Source: an uncultured Cyclobacteriaceae bacterium (lineage in GTDB: Bacteria; Bacteroidota; Bacteroidia; Cytophagales; Cyclobacteriaceae). Taken from it: a stretch of 64,000 nt of DNA. The translations under genes were made by a program, and so were the position numbers. The DNA lies in contig CANLOE010000001.1 in the NCBI GenBank assembly GCA_947492745.1, forward strand, positions 141,411 through 205,410, given 5' to 3'. Each line of letters starts with the position of its first letter. Position 1 is the first letter of the stretch. The notes under the pieces are model-generated. The model was given only the letters and a program-made list of their open reading frames with translations. It had not been told where the DNA came from and did no database searches. Shown here piece by piece: positions 43,587-53,262 of the stretch.

Positions 43587-44987
43587 TCAATAACATGGAA
43601 TATTCTGAAAATTGAGGGTAAACGTACTTCCTTTACCCAACACAGAGGTGACCGCTATTTTACCGGCTAGCCGATTGATGGCCTCATTGACGATAAATAG
43701 ACCTAATCCACTACCCTCCACTGTCAGGGAGGCACGGTAGAACATCTGGAAGATGTGCTGTATATCATTCTCACTCATCCCCATTCCGTTATCTTCGACG
43801 GCAATAGTTACTTGCTGTCCATCTTTTTTGAAAAGCACTTTCACATAGGGGTTTTCCTGATCGATATTATGGTACTTGACGGCATTGGATAGGAGGTTAC
43901 CGATAATGATATTCATACGGATATAATCTGAACAAAAGAAATTTGCCTCATTTTCCTCATAGATAAACTGTATCGACTCGGCACCGGGACCGAACCGCAG
44001 ATTGGAGAGGGTGTCCGAGATAAGTTTGTTGAAATCAATACGTTCGAACTTGAGCTTCAGCTTGGAATTCTTGGTATAGGTCAGTATATCCTTGATGAGT
44101 TCGTCCAGCCTTCTGATTTTATCCTCTATCATATCAATATACTGTAATGAACTCGTCTCTTTGATGTCATGCCGCGCCAGACCCGTCAGGCCCAGGATAG
44201 AGGCTATGGGTGCCCGAAGGTCATGCGAAGTACTGTAGAGGAAACCGTCCAGGTCATTGTTGGCTTTTTTGAGTACCCTTCTCTCATCTTCCAGTAGCCA
44301 GACGACCATACTCAGACCGATAAGCCCCAATAGCAATAGGTCCAGAATGCCCAAAAAATGAAAAGGGAAAAAAATAGGTTTTCCGATGATGACAGAGGTC
44401 ACGACAACAAAGTACTGAAGCTGTTCCATACCAAAGACCACAAAAGAAGTCGCCAGTAATTTCTGACCAAAATTGCTACTGCACTTTTTATGGGCAAAAG
44501 TGATGATTCCTGCTACGACAAAACAGATAAAGCCCAATAAGGACCTTATCCCCAAGCGTAGGAAATACCTAATATGAGCATCTGCCGCCGATTGGCTATG
44601 GCTCAGCGTGACCACTATGGCCAGCAATGTAGCAATGGAAAGAAAAGTAATCAGGAGACGTTTTCGAAGCGCACGGCCAGAAGTAAGCTCATAGGTACCT
44701 ATCAGCAGTAGTACCAGTTGGAGGTATATGCCCATCGTTGAAATCAGGGAGGCGATGGTATACAGTGCCTGTGTAGGCAATAAGTCCGTGCGGTACAGGA
44801 TAAAGGCACTCCCCAGTTGACCAAAAAAGAAAGCCAACCAGCTCCAGGCCCATAGTAATAGAAAGGAACGTTGATACTTTTTACTGTAGTAATTAAAGAC
44901 CCAACCTATAAACAGGGATATGATCATTTGGGCCATATAAATCGCCAGTAATCTAGCGCTTACATCATAGAAGTCAGCGTTTTCCAT
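43587..44987 (-). CDS. Membrane sensor histidine kinase
   Basis: 466 residues from ATG 44987; an in-frame TTG at 45011 is less likely. About seven membrane spans fill residues 10-235 (7TM-type sensor region). The HisKA motif FLYSTSHDLRAPIASILG carries the phospho-His. The ATPase domain has NLLSNAVKYHN (N box), VEDNGMGMSENDI (G1), GSGLGLFIV (G2). The signal is unknown and no response regulator is adjacent, so it is an orphan kinase here. Confidence 0.92.
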   Translation of the reverse strand: MENADFYDVSARLLAIYMAQMIISLFIGWVFNYYSKKYQRSFLLLWAWSWLAFFFGQLGSAFILYRTDLLPTQALYTIASLISTMGIYLQLVLLLIGTYELTSGRALRKRLLITFLSIATLLAIVVTLSHSQSAADAHIRYFLRLGIRSLLGFICFVVAGIITFAHKKCSSNFGQKLLATSFVVFGMEQLQYFVVVTSVIIGKPIFFPFHFLGILDLLLLGLIGLSMVVWLLEDERRVLKKANNDLDGFLYSTSHDLRAPIASILGLTGLARHDIKETSSLQYIDMIEDKIRRLDELIKDILTYTKNSKLKLKFERIDFNKLISDTLSNLRFGPGAESIQFIYEENEANFFCSDYIRMNIIIGNLLSNAVKYHNIDQENPYVKVLFKKDGQQVTIAVEDNGMGMSENDIQHIFQMFYRASLTVEGSGLGLFIVNEAINRLAGKIAVTSVLGKGSTFTLNFQNIPCY

Positions 44988-45161
44988 GGAAAGATCAAGG
45001 GCAAAATTCAAAAACTTTGTACAATATACACTTTTGTATAGAATAATTATAAATTACCCGGAAAAATGGTATGCTTGCATACTATTTTAGTAAATTAGCC
45101 TTATGCATATTTTCCTACAGAAATTCGGTAAAGTCTCTAAAATGGTTATCTTGAAGGGCAT

Positions 45162-45190
45162 AAAAAAAGCCCCCTATAAAGGAGGCTTTT
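45162..45190 (-). terminator. Terminator downstream of tRNA-Phe
   Basis: On the minus strand the stem AGCCTCC / GGGGGCT is followed by seven T, ending about 30 bp after the tRNA. Confidence 0.8.
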
Positions 45191-45193
45191 GGG

Positions 45194-45266
45194 TGGTGAT
45201 GAGTGGGCTCGAACCACCGACTCACGGATTTTCAGTCCGATGCTCTACCAACTGAGCTACATCACC
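45194..45266 (-). tRNA. tRNA-Phe (anticodon GAA)
   Basis: 73 nt. Acceptor stem GGTGATG / CATCACC, D-loop GCTCAGTTGGTAGAGC, anticodon loop CTGAAAATC (anticodon GAA), T-arm GGTTCGAGCC, discriminator A. The 3' CCA is not encoded (the DNA continues CCC). Confidence 0.97.
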
Positions 45267-45281
45267 GTTGTAAAGTGGATG

Positions 45282-45312
45282 CAAAAGTATGCGAAATTTT
45301 CTAATGTGCAAA
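45282..45312 (-). promoter_or_regulatory. Bacteroidota-type promoter of tRNA-Phe
   Basis: On the minus strand TTTG, 19 bp, TACTTTTG: an exact fit to the known TTTG/TAnnTTTG promoter of Bacteroidota. The start site should fall close to the tRNA 5' end. Confidence 0.8.
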
Positions 45313-45353
45313 TTAAACGGCAAAAATATTTAACAATTTATTGACTATAGCTC

Positions 45354-46709
45354 ATGGAATACCTAGAACAAATAGCCTTTGTCGCTGTAGTAGCTGCGGC
45401 AACATTTTTTCTGTATCGACGAATCAACCGTATTCGGCAGAATATTCTGATGGGTAAGGACCTGATACGCAATGACAGTCGCCCCGAAAGATTACGAACG
45501 ATGCTGCTAGTGGCCTTTGGTCAGAAAAAGATGTTCAAAAGAATGGTACCCGCCATACTTCACTTCTTTATCTATATTGGTTTTTTGGTCATCAACCTCG
45601 AAGTACTGGAGTTCGTACTGGATGGTATCTTCGGGACACATCGATTGTTTGCCCCTTTTCTGGGCGGTTTCTATACCGTCCTGATGAATGTTTTCGAGTT
45701 CTTGGCCGTAGCGGTCCTGCTGTCCTGTGTTGTCTTTCTCCTTCGCAGGAACGTACTCCGGCTAGAGCGTTTTATGTCCAGTGAGATGAAGGGCTGGTCC
45801 AAATTGGATGCCAATCTGATACTGGTCATCGAGATTGTATTGATGATGGCTATCCTGACCATGAACGCCGCCGATCAAGTGCTACAGGATAGTGGAGTCG
45901 GGCACTATGCCGCTCATCCTACAGGTCACCTTTTTTTCAGCGCTATGCTCAAGCCCTTCTTCGAAGGTATGGCCCAGGGCACACTGGTCTTTGTGGAGCG
46001 CTTTGCCTGGTGGTTTCATATTGTGGGCATACTGGGCTTTGCCGTGTATGTCACCTATTCCAAGCACTTGCATATCTTTCTGGCATTTCCCAATACCTAC
46101 TTCTCCAATCTGCTGCCCAAGGGCAAGATGAACAATATGGACTCCGTGACCAATGAGGTGAACATGATGCTCGGCCTTCCCACTACCAATGCTGATGCAA
46201 CGCCACCACCGACTGCCGAAGAAATCGGAAAGTTCGGAGCCAAGGATATCAATGACCTGAGCTGGAAGAACCTCATGGATGCCTACGCCTGTACCGAATG
46301 TGGCCGCTGTACCTCAGAGTGTCCCGCCAACCAAACGGGCAAAAAGCTCTCTCCCCGAAAAATCATGATGGATACGAGGGATAGAATGGAGGAAGTCGGA
46401 GAAAGCACTGCCAAAGGGGGAAATGGGCTGGAAGATGGCAAGTCCCTACTGGGTGATTTCATCACCAAAGAGGAAATCAATGCCTGTACCAATTGTAATG
46501 CCTGTGTGGAAGCCTGCCCCGTTATGATCAATCCCTTGGAAATCATATTGGAACTGAGGCGCTATGTCTCTATGGAAGAATCGGGGTCACCCGCTTCCTG
46601 GAATGCCATGTACCAGAATATCGAGACCAGTTTTGCCCCTTGGAAATTTGCCCCTACCGATCGGTTCAACTGGGCCGATGACCTGAAAAACGAAAAAAAC
46701 ACCAAGTAG
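45354..46709 (+). CDS. Membrane-bound 4Fe-4S oxidoreductase subunit
   Basis: 451 residues. The N-terminal half has about five membrane spans with several histidines, like the haem b anchor of nitrate reductase gamma or HdrE-type proteins. The C-terminal half has two 4Fe-4S motifs, CTECGRCTSECP (about 311-322) and CTNCNACVEACPV (about 380-392). The partner gene at 46759 encodes a CCG-domain protein, so the pair looks like a split heterodisulfide-reductase-like or glycolate/lactate-oxidase-like electron carrier. The electron donor and acceptor are unknown. Confidence 0.88.
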   Translation: MEYLEQIAFVAVVAAATFFLYRRINRIRQNILMGKDLIRNDSRPERLRTMLLVAFGQKKMFKRMVPAILHFFIYIGFLVINLEVLEFVLDGIFGTHRLFAPFLGGFYTVLMNVFEFLAVAVLLSCVVFLLRRNVLRLERFMSSEMKGWSKLDANLILVIEIVLMMAILTMNAADQVLQDSGVGHYAAHPTGHLFFSAMLKPFFEGMAQGTLVFVERFAWWFHIVGILGFAVYVTYSKHLHIFLAFPNTYFSNLLPKGKMNNMDSVTNEVNMMLGLPTTNADATPPPTAEEIGKFGAKDINDLSWKNLMDAYACTECGRCTSECPANQTGKKLSPRKIMMDTRDRMEEVGESTAKGGNGLEDGKSLLGDFITKEEINACTNCNACVEACPVMINPLEIILELRRYVSMEESGSPASWNAMYQNIETSFAPWKFAPTDRFNWADDLKNEKNTK

Positions 46710-46758
46710 AGAGCCAACAGGACAAAAGCTATTAGTTTATCCAAGAAAATCAATCGTT

Positions 46759-47556
46759 ATGAGTGAAAATACATATCAAGTCCCTACCATGGCCGAAATG
46801 GCCGCCAAGGGCCAAAGCCCCGAAGTACTGTTCTGGGTCGGTTGTGCGGGTTCTTTTGATGAGCGTTACAAAAGCGTCACGAAGGCCTTTGTCAAAATCC
46901 TCAATAAAGTGAAGGTCAACTTTGCCGTGCTGGGTCCGGAAGAGACCTGCACGGGAGACCCGGCGCGGAGGGGCGGTAACGAGTTCCTGTTCCAAATGCA
47001 GGCCGTGGCCAATATACAGGTGCTGAACGCTTACCATATCAAAAAAATCGTGACGGCATGTCCGCACTGCTTCAATACCCTAAAAAACGAATACCCCGAC
47101 CTCGGTGGTAATTATGAAGTCATCCATCATTCGACTTTCCTACAACAACTCATCAACGAGGGCAAGGTCAGTCTCAAGGGCGGGGGAGAGTTCAAGGGAA
47201 AGAAAATCACATACCATGACTCCTGCTTTTTGGGCCGTGCCAATAATGTGTACGAGGCACCAAGGGAAGTACTGATGGCGCTCGATGCCGAACTGGTGGA
47301 AATGAAGCGCTGTAAGACCAAGGGCTTTTGCTGTGGTGCGGGTGGTGCACAGATGTTCAAGGACGCAGAACCGGGCAGAAAGGAAGTGAACATAGAAAGG
47401 ACAGAAGAAGCACTGGAAACAGGGGCAAAGACCATCGCTGCCGCATGTCCTTTCTGTCTGACCATGCTTGCCGATGGTGTCAAGAACAAGGAAAAAGAAG
47501 CAGAAGTAGAAGTCTTGGATATCGCAGAGATGATTGCCAAGGCCGAAGGCCTATAA
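46759..47556 (+). CDS. CCG-domain Fe-S binding protein (HdrB-like)
   Basis: 265 residues, cytoplasmic. It has two cysteine-rich regions of the CCG (DUF224) type: FWVGCAGSFDERY with VTACPHCFNTLK, and HDSCFLGR with CKTKGFCCGAGGAQMF and AACPFCLTML. Such domains bind unusual Fe-S clusters in heterodisulfide reductases and lactate or glycolate oxidases. It starts about 50 bp after the membrane subunit gene and must be its partner. The pair is common in Bacteroidota with no fixed function. Confidence 0.9.
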   Translation: MSENTYQVPTMAEMAAKGQSPEVLFWVGCAGSFDERYKSVTKAFVKILNKVKVNFAVLGPEETCTGDPARRGGNEFLFQMQAVANIQVLNAYHIKKIVTACPHCFNTLKNEYPDLGGNYEVIHHSTFLQQLINEGKVSLKGGGEFKGKKITYHDSCFLGRANNVYEAPREVLMALDAELVEMKRCKTKGFCCGAGGAQMFKDAEPGRKEVNIERTEEALETGAKTIAAACPFCLTMLADGVKNKEKEAEVEVLDIAEMIAKAEGL

Positions 47557-47690
47557 TCGGACGGGAAGGCACCGCCCTAGAACCTAAAAATGATCTCTAC
47601 CGATAATGCCGCCCTGTAGTGTGGCAAACGGAGCAGGTGGTTTCAGGAAGGGCTATGTCTTCATGATGCAACACCACTCCCATTTTCAGT

Positions 47691-47724
47691 AAAAAACCCT
47701 GAAAGCCGTCTGCTCTCAGGGTTT
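47691..47724 (-). terminator. Rho-independent terminator downstream of the 45-residue ORF
   Basis: On the minus strand the stem AAACCCTGA / TCAGGGTTT is followed by a run of T (six consecutive, overlapping the stem end). On the plus strand the T-run is weak. Confidence 0.7.
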
Positions 47725-47768
47725 CGTATTAAAAGGAATAATGGGTCTGTCTTTAGGCCTAGGTCCGA

Positions 47769-47906
47769 CTATCTTCGATTAGTATGTTGTCTTTCTACGG
47801 GTACGCGGACCGGGGACGGTTTGGAAATAAGTGTATTGACCCGTGTCACTACTCCCCTAAAGTGGCGAAGTAAGGACTCTCGAAGAACTTTTGTTGTAGT
47901 AATCAT
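47769..47906 (-). CDS. Small basic protein of 45 residues
   Basis: A short frame from ATG 47906 to TAG 47769. The product begins MITTTKVLRESLLRHFRGVV, is Arg-rich (nine Arg, one Lys and only two acidic residues), and ends VERQHTNRR. It could form an N-terminal amphipathic helix. A terminator with a proper T-run on the same strand lies about 45 bp after its stop, which is the main argument for a real transcription unit. I know no homologue. It might also be a small RNA gene with a chance frame. Confidence 0.5.
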   Translation of the reverse strand: MITTTKVLRESLLRHFRGVVTRVNTLISKPSPVRVPVERQHTNRR

Positions 47907-48854
47907 CGTATTTATCTTTTTTACCAAATATTGCCAATAAGTATCACAAGAAAATCACGAAAGGATAAAAATTAGCCCAAAGCCCGTTTTTTTTCAAATC
48001 TTTTTTGAAATCAAAGGCATGGAAAGAGGATAGGAGGCGCAGGGAGTATCTGTTAGCGGACAGTGATAGCAGCGGAGTGGGGTAGGCACAGTAGGAACAA
48101 ATGGAAAATCCGAAGGTTCGATGAACGGCGTCAAAATCAATCTGATATACCGAATCAAATCATCTGCACTATCTTATGCGCCATTCAAAACTCCAATGTG
48201 TACCGGGAGTTCTTCTCGAAAAATACCGTTCGGTATGATTTCCCAAGTGACCGGCCCATCGATGACCGCCACTTTGTAAAGATGGGTTACAAGAATCACT
48301 CCCCATGGTATATCCGCTCGGCCAGCTCTATAAAGTACCTCAGCCGGCACATACTGATGACATCAGGGGCGTTCAGGTTGTCTTCTTCTACCGCTAGGAA
48401 ACTATCTATCAGTCACGTCAGTACAGGCAACAGCCTACGGTCCCTATGACACTGGATGCATAGGATGATGTCTCTTATAAACTCGGAGAGCAATATGCTC
48501 TTGTCATCAAAGGGAATGCAGGTAGCGATATCGGACAGCCAGCCCGAAGACACTTCATTGAACATCTGCCAAAGTACCGCTTCTTCACTGTTCTGTAGTA
48601 TCAGGAGAACTGAACAGGAAGATAGGCGATTTTAAAAGCTAAGTTTGTATTACATAGGATTTGAGAACGGTCCGTTCTCAAATTGGCACATTATGTACTA
48701 TGAAATTATAATAAAATATTCTCTAAGAGTATCACCCTGTAGTAATCGGACGTGATAGACCCAAGCCCAACCGGAAGCGCTTCTTGCAAGGGCGATTTTT
48801 GGCCGAAGCGCCCATCTCCTTTTCCGAACATACCACATTGTATAGGCACCTCTC
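47907..48854. other. Degenerate region, possible gene remnant on the minus strand
   Basis: Between about 48250 and 48600 the minus strand reads as protein-like segments (EEAVLWQMFNEVSSGWLSD, SEFIRDIILCIQCHRD, LIDSFLAVEEDN, RLRYFIELAERIYHGE) separated by in-frame stops, suggesting an old pseudogene I cannot name. At 48606-48649 a family A right-end fragment is present. The rest shows nothing. Confidence 0.35.
48606..48649 (+). repeat. Family A right-end fragment
   Basis: GAACAGGAAGATAGGCGAT to GCTAAGTTTGTA; the left part is missing. Confidence 0.65.
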
Positions 48855-49835
48855 CTAGAAAGGAAGTGCGTCCACATCGACATTGCCACCGGTGAGGATG
48901 AGCCCTATCCGCTGACCCCGGAAGAGGGCCTTGTTCTTGAGTACTGCCGCCAGAGGCACGGCACAGGAGGGTTCGATGATGATTTTCATTCTCTCCCATA
49001 CCAGGCGCATGGCCGCGATGATCTCTTCCTCCTTTACCGTAAAGATATCTTTGACATGCTGCTGTATGATGGGAAAATTCTTATCTCCCAGGCCTGTCAG
49101 TAGGCCATCGGCAATACTGCTCGGGTGTGGATGGGGTATTTTTTTTCCTGCTTTGAAGGAACGATAGGCATCGTCCGCACCCAAGGGTTCTCCCGCATAC
49201 ACACTGGTTTTTGGAGAAAAATAGTGAGCGCTCAGCGCGGTTCCACAAAGCAGGCCACCACCACCCACCGGCACAAACAGTGCATCCAAATGCTCCCCCT
49301 TCTCTGCTAGCTCATCGAAAAGCTCCATCGCAGCAGTACCCTGACCGGCTATGACGCTGTAGTCGTTGAACGGTGGGATGAAGAGTGCCTTTGTTTTTCG
49401 GATGACTTCGGCCAGCGTGGCCTCTCGGGAACGTAGCGTCGCCTCACAGTCGATAATGGAGGCCCCATAGCCCAGAACGGCCCTCCTTTTGACCTGTGGT
49501 GCCGTAGCCGGCATGACGATATGCGCCTTTACACCACATACCTGAGCGGCCATGGCCACTGCTTGGGCATGATTGCCCGAGGAGTGTGTCGCCAGACCAT
49601 TGACAAGGGTCTCTTTGGGCAAGGACAGCACGGCATTCAGAGCGCCGCGAGCCTTAAAGGCACCTACTTTCTGAAAATTTTCGCATTTGAAATACAATTG
49701 GGCACCTATCATCGCATCGATACCCTCAGAGGTGAGCACGGGAGTATGGTGTATGAAACCTTTGATACGCCGGTGGGCCTCCTGTAGGGTCTCTTTTGTG
49801 GGAACTCTATCCTCTTGAACAGTGTACTTTTCCAT
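48855..49835 (-). CDS. Threonine/serine dehydratase or serine racemase-like PLP enzyme
   Basis: 326 residues from ATG 49835; the frame extends to 49904, but the extra 23 residues are not family-like. Fold-type II PLP enzyme: Schiff-base Lys61 in GAFKARGA, SSGNHAQ at 85-91, the phosphate-binding loop VGGGGLLCG, and the C-terminal LTGGNVD. It lacks the C-terminal ACT regulatory domain of biosynthetic IlvA, so it fits catabolic dehydratases (TdcB) or serine racemases. These cannot be separated by eye. Confidence 0.9.
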   Translation of the reverse strand: MEKYTVQEDRVPTKETLQEAHRRIKGFIHHTPVLTSEGIDAMIGAQLYFKCENFQKVGAFKARGALNAVLSLPKETLVNGLATHSSGNHAQAVAMAAQVCGVKAHIVMPATAPQVKRRAVLGYGASIIDCEATLRSREATLAEVIRKTKALFIPPFNDYSVIAGQGTAAMELFDELAEKGEHLDALFVPVGGGGLLCGTALSAHYFSPKTSVYAGEPLGADDAYRSFKAGKKIPHPHPSSIADGLLTGLGDKNFPIIQQHVKDIFTVKEEEIIAAMRLVWERMKIIIEPSCAVPLAAVLKNKALFRGQRIGLILTGGNVDVDALPF

Positions 49836-49977
49836 TGTAGAGTGTATAAATGTTTCTAGCCTGTATTTTACCAAAAATACCAATGCCCGTTCGCTCATGC
49901 ACATTGTACCTGCGGCTCATCCTATCGAGACTGTACGCAGGGGTATTTTGCGGGGTTATCCCTTGTCTTCGGGACGC

Positions 49978-52809
49978 TCAGTGTGCTTCCAGCCAGTTGG
50001 CACCGGTACCTATCTCTACTACCATGGGGACTTCCAGTTGTACCGCTGAGGTCATCAGACGGTCGATGCCCTCACTTACTTGCTGGATTTCATCGCGATG
50101 CACATCGAAGACCAGTTCATCATGTACCTGTAGGAGCATCTTGCTTTTCAGCTTTTCGCTTTTCATCCATGCTTGGATATCGATCATCGCCACTTTGATG
50201 ATATCCGCTGCACTCCCTTGTATGGGTGCGTTGATGGCGTTGCGTTCTGCCCAGCCTCTCATGGTGGCATTGCGCGAGTTGATATCCCTCAGGTAGCGAC
50301 GGCGTCCCATGATGGTACTGACGTATTCTTTCTCTTTGGCTTCTTCGACGATATCGCTCATGTATTTCTTTATGGCCGAAAACTCAGCGAAGTAGGTCTC
50401 CATGATCTCTTTGGCCTCTCCCCTGGAAATCTTCATCCTCTCGGCCAGACCAAAGGCCGACATACCGTACAAAAGCCCGAAATTGACCTCTTTGGCCTTG
50501 CGCCGCATATTGGGTTCCACCTCTTCCAAGGGTACCTTGAAGACCTTGCTCGCTGTACTGGAGTGGATATCCTTACCGCTCCGAAAAGCCTCTATCATGA
50601 ATTCATCCTTGGCGAAGGAGGCTGCTATCCTCAATTCTATCTGCGAGTAATCCGCTGCCATTAGGATATGATCCTTATTTTTGGGAATAAAGGCCTTGCG
50701 GATCTCGCGGCCTTTGGCGGTACGGATAGGGATGTTCTGTAGATTGGGATCATTGGAACTCAGGCGGCCCGTAGCGGCCACTGCCTGACTGTAATTGGTA
50801 TGTACCCGATGGTCGCTACCGCTGATCATCTTGGGCAGGGCATCCACATAGGTGGACTTCAATTTCTGGTATTCCCTGAATTCCAATATCTTGTTGACGA
50901 TTTCATGCTCATCGGCCAGTTTGGACAGGATTTCTTCGCCCGTTGCGTATTGGCCCGTCTTCGTTTTTTTGGGTTTTTCGACCAGTTTCATCTTGTCGAA
51001 CAGGATTTCGCCCAGTTGCTTGGGCGAAGCTACATTGAATTCCTGACCCGCCAGTTCGTATATCCTGTCCTGTGCATTTCGGCTTTCTACATGGAGTTCT
51101 TCCGACATCTTCTCCAGTGCGGCCAGGTCGATATTGATGCCCGCGAACTCCATGTCCGCCAGTACACTGACCAGTGGTAGCTCTACTTCGAAGAGCAGCG
51201 TTTTGAGTTCGGGTACTTCGGACAGTGCTTCCATAAGGACCGCTTTGAGCTGTAGGGTGATATCGGCATCTTCTCCTGCGTACTCCACTACCTCTATGGG
51301 AGCGATATCCCTCATGTTTTTCTGTTTTTTGCCTTTCGGCCCTATCAGTGTGGTAATGGATACAGGGCTGTAGTTCAGGTACTGCTCTGCCAGCACGTCC
51401 ATGTTGTGCTTTCCTTCGGGTTCCAGTAGATAGTGTGCCAGCATGGTATCGAACAGAGGGCCTTTTACGTTGATGCCATACTTTTTCAGTACCAGTATAT
51501 CGTACTTGATATTCTGACCTATCTTCATGATATGCTCCGATTCCAGTACTTCTTTGAAGTCCTCTAGTAGGGCACTTACTTCGCCGGTATCTTCGGGAAC
51601 GGGGACATAATAGGCCTCACCTTTGACATAGGAAAAGGCGATACCGACCAGTTCGGCCTCTATCGGGTCTACGGAGGTGGTCTCCGTATCGAAACAGAAC
51701 TCTTCCTGAAGAGCAAGAAATGTCGCTAGTTGCTTTCTCAGTAGAGGGGTATCTACACTGTGGTAGTGATGGGCCACCGTAGCGATAGTGTCTTTTTCCT
51801 GAGGGACTACGGGAGCTTTTTTCTCGTCCCCGCCAGTGGCCTGACCCGAACCGAACATGGACAGCTGGGCTTCACCGCTGCCTTTTGTGGCCTTGGCGGA
51901 GGCTTTGCCCTCCTCGGCACCCGAGCCACCGAACAGGCGTTTGGCCAGGGTCCTGAATTCGAGTTCTTCAAAAATGAGCTTTACCTTTTCTTCATTGGGT
52001 TCGACCATGATCATGGCCTCCTCATCAAAATCGACGGGTACGTCAGTGATAATGGTGGCCAGCCTTTTGGAGAGGAGTCCTTGTTCTCCAAAGTTGATGA
52101 CATTTTCCTTCTGTTTGCCCTTTAGGTCATCGGCATTGGCGACCAGGTTCTCCACCGACCCGTACTGTTTCAGCAGCTTGGTCGCTGTTTTCGGACCGAT
52201 GCCCGGTATCCCCGGGATATTGTCCGAGGCATCTCCCTGTAGACCGAGCATATCGATGACCTGATGGACATCGTCGATACCCCACTTCTTTTTGATCTCC
52301 TCTACACCCATGATATCCACCGCATTGCCCATATACGAGGGCTTGTACAGGTAGATGTGTTCCTCCACCAGCTGCCCATAGTCTTTGTCAGGGGTCATCA
52401 TGAATACTTCGAAGCCATTTCTGGCCGCTTTTTTGGCGATGGTCCCGATGATATCATCGGCCTCAAAGCCATCCCGCTCCAATATAGGGATGTTGAAGGC
52501 TCGGATGATATCCTTTACAATGGGAATGCCCGCACGGATATCTTCGGGGGTCTCCTGACGGTTCGCCTTGTACTCCACATAGGTCTCATGTCTGAAGGTA
52601 GGAGCAGAGGTATCGAAAGCTATCGCCAGATGGGTAGGTTTCTGTTTTTGGATGACCTCTAGCATGGTATTGGTAAAGCCCAGCATCACCCCTGTATTGA
52701 CTCCTTTGGAACTGATTCTCGGATTTTTACTGAAGGCGAAGTGTGCCCTGTATATCAAGGCATAGGCATCCAGTAAAAATAGTTTCTTCTCAGGTTTGCT
52801 CATAGGCAT
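49978..52809 (-). CDS. polA: DNA polymerase I
   Basis: 943 residues; the start may be ATG 52809 or 52803. Three domains: 5'-3' exonuclease (about 8-300; FEADDIIGTIAKKA, HQVIDMLGLQGDASDNIPGIPGIG), 3'-5' proofreading exonuclease (about 370-550) with its first acidic motif FDTETTSVD intact so probably active, and family A polymerase (about 560-943) with motif A ADYSQIELRIAA and motif C QVHDELVFDV. A low-complexity linker rich in Gly, Ala and Gln joins the first two domains. It fills repair gaps and removes RNA primers. Monocistronic. Confidence 0.98.
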   Translation of the reverse strand: MPMSKPEKKLFLLDAYALIYRAHFAFSKNPRISSKGVNTGVMLGFTNTMLEVIQKQKPTHLAIAFDTSAPTFRHETYVEYKANRQETPEDIRAGIPIVKDIIRAFNIPILERDGFEADDIIGTIAKKAARNGFEVFMMTPDKDYGQLVEEHIYLYKPSYMGNAVDIMGVEEIKKKWGIDDVHQVIDMLGLQGDASDNIPGIPGIGPKTATKLLKQYGSVENLVANADDLKGKQKENVINFGEQGLLSKRLATIITDVPVDFDEEAMIMVEPNEEKVKLIFEELEFRTLAKRLFGGSGAEEGKASAKATKGSGEAQLSMFGSGQATGGDEKKAPVVPQEKDTIATVAHHYHSVDTPLLRKQLATFLALQEEFCFDTETTSVDPIEAELVGIAFSYVKGEAYYVPVPEDTGEVSALLEDFKEVLESEHIMKIGQNIKYDILVLKKYGINVKGPLFDTMLAHYLLEPEGKHNMDVLAEQYLNYSPVSITTLIGPKGKKQKNMRDIAPIEVVEYAGEDADITLQLKAVLMEALSEVPELKTLLFEVELPLVSVLADMEFAGINIDLAALEKMSEELHVESRNAQDRIYELAGQEFNVASPKQLGEILFDKMKLVEKPKKTKTGQYATGEEILSKLADEHEIVNKILEFREYQKLKSTYVDALPKMISGSDHRVHTNYSQAVAATGRLSSNDPNLQNIPIRTAKGREIRKAFIPKNKDHILMAADYSQIELRIAASFAKDEFMIEAFRSGKDIHSSTASKVFKVPLEEVEPNMRRKAKEVNFGLLYGMSAFGLAERMKISRGEAKEIMETYFAEFSAIKKYMSDIVEEAKEKEYVSTIMGRRRYLRDINSRNATMRGWAERNAINAPIQGSAADIIKVAMIDIQAWMKSEKLKSKMLLQVHDELVFDVHRDEIQQVSEGIDRLMTSAVQLEVPMVVEIGTGANWLEAH

Positions 52810-52903
52810 AAAGGTATGAAAAAGCTGAGGTTTACCCTGAACCGCAATACAATTTTAGTTCTCTCCTGACGCTGCCACACTGAGATGGGGATGAGGTCCT
52901 TTA

Positions 52904-52934
52904 GGGCAGAACGTAGGTCGTCTACGCTCTGCCC
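52904..52934. other. Strong hairpin upstream of polA
   Basis: GGGCAGA and TCTGCCC enclose CGTAG and CTACG, giving a 31-nt hairpin with a 5-nt loop and one mismatch. No T-run follows on either strand, so it is not a typical terminator. It lies in the polA upstream region (52810-53066), which shows nothing else. Confidence 0.55.
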
Positions 52935-53066
52935 GTGGTCTTTGCACCCCTAATTTTATCCCTGCCATTCTTTATTATGTACTTCATCCGTTATTTCATA
53001 TGGAGCATGAGTTCCTTATCAGTAGGCTTGTATCCCCACGGGGGATAATCTATCTTAGTACTTTAT

Positions 53067-53239
53067 CCCAAAGTGATCAATAGGATTTCGCATGAGAAGA
53101 TAAAGTGTAATAAAATCAGTGGTTTGGGAGGGAAGGCTTTTGTATGTATATCTTTCAAGGTATAAAACCTACGTAGTGTAAAATCGCTGATCTTGAAGCA
53201 ATTTATGTTCGGAATAGGAAGGCTATTGATTATCTGAGG
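53067..53239 (-). repeat. Family E palindromic element upstream of tag
   Basis: 173 bp, CCCAAAGTGATCAATAGG to GATTATCTGAGG. Exact TTTAT duplication at 53062-53066 and 53240-53244. It ends 23 bp before the tag start. Confidence 0.86.
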
Positions 53240-53262
53240 TTTATTATTTTTATCCCGATACT

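Noticed and set aside
47691..47724. Terminator of the plus-strand Fe-S operon
   Set aside because: The T-run is only clear on the minus strand and the hairpin is about 135 bp after the plus-strand stop, so it fits the minus-strand small ORF better. A weak bidirectional role cannot be excluded.
48063..48449. A 128-residue plus-strand frame as a gene
   Set aside because: Its composition is unconvincing and the opposite strand reads more protein-like over the same bases, though with stops.
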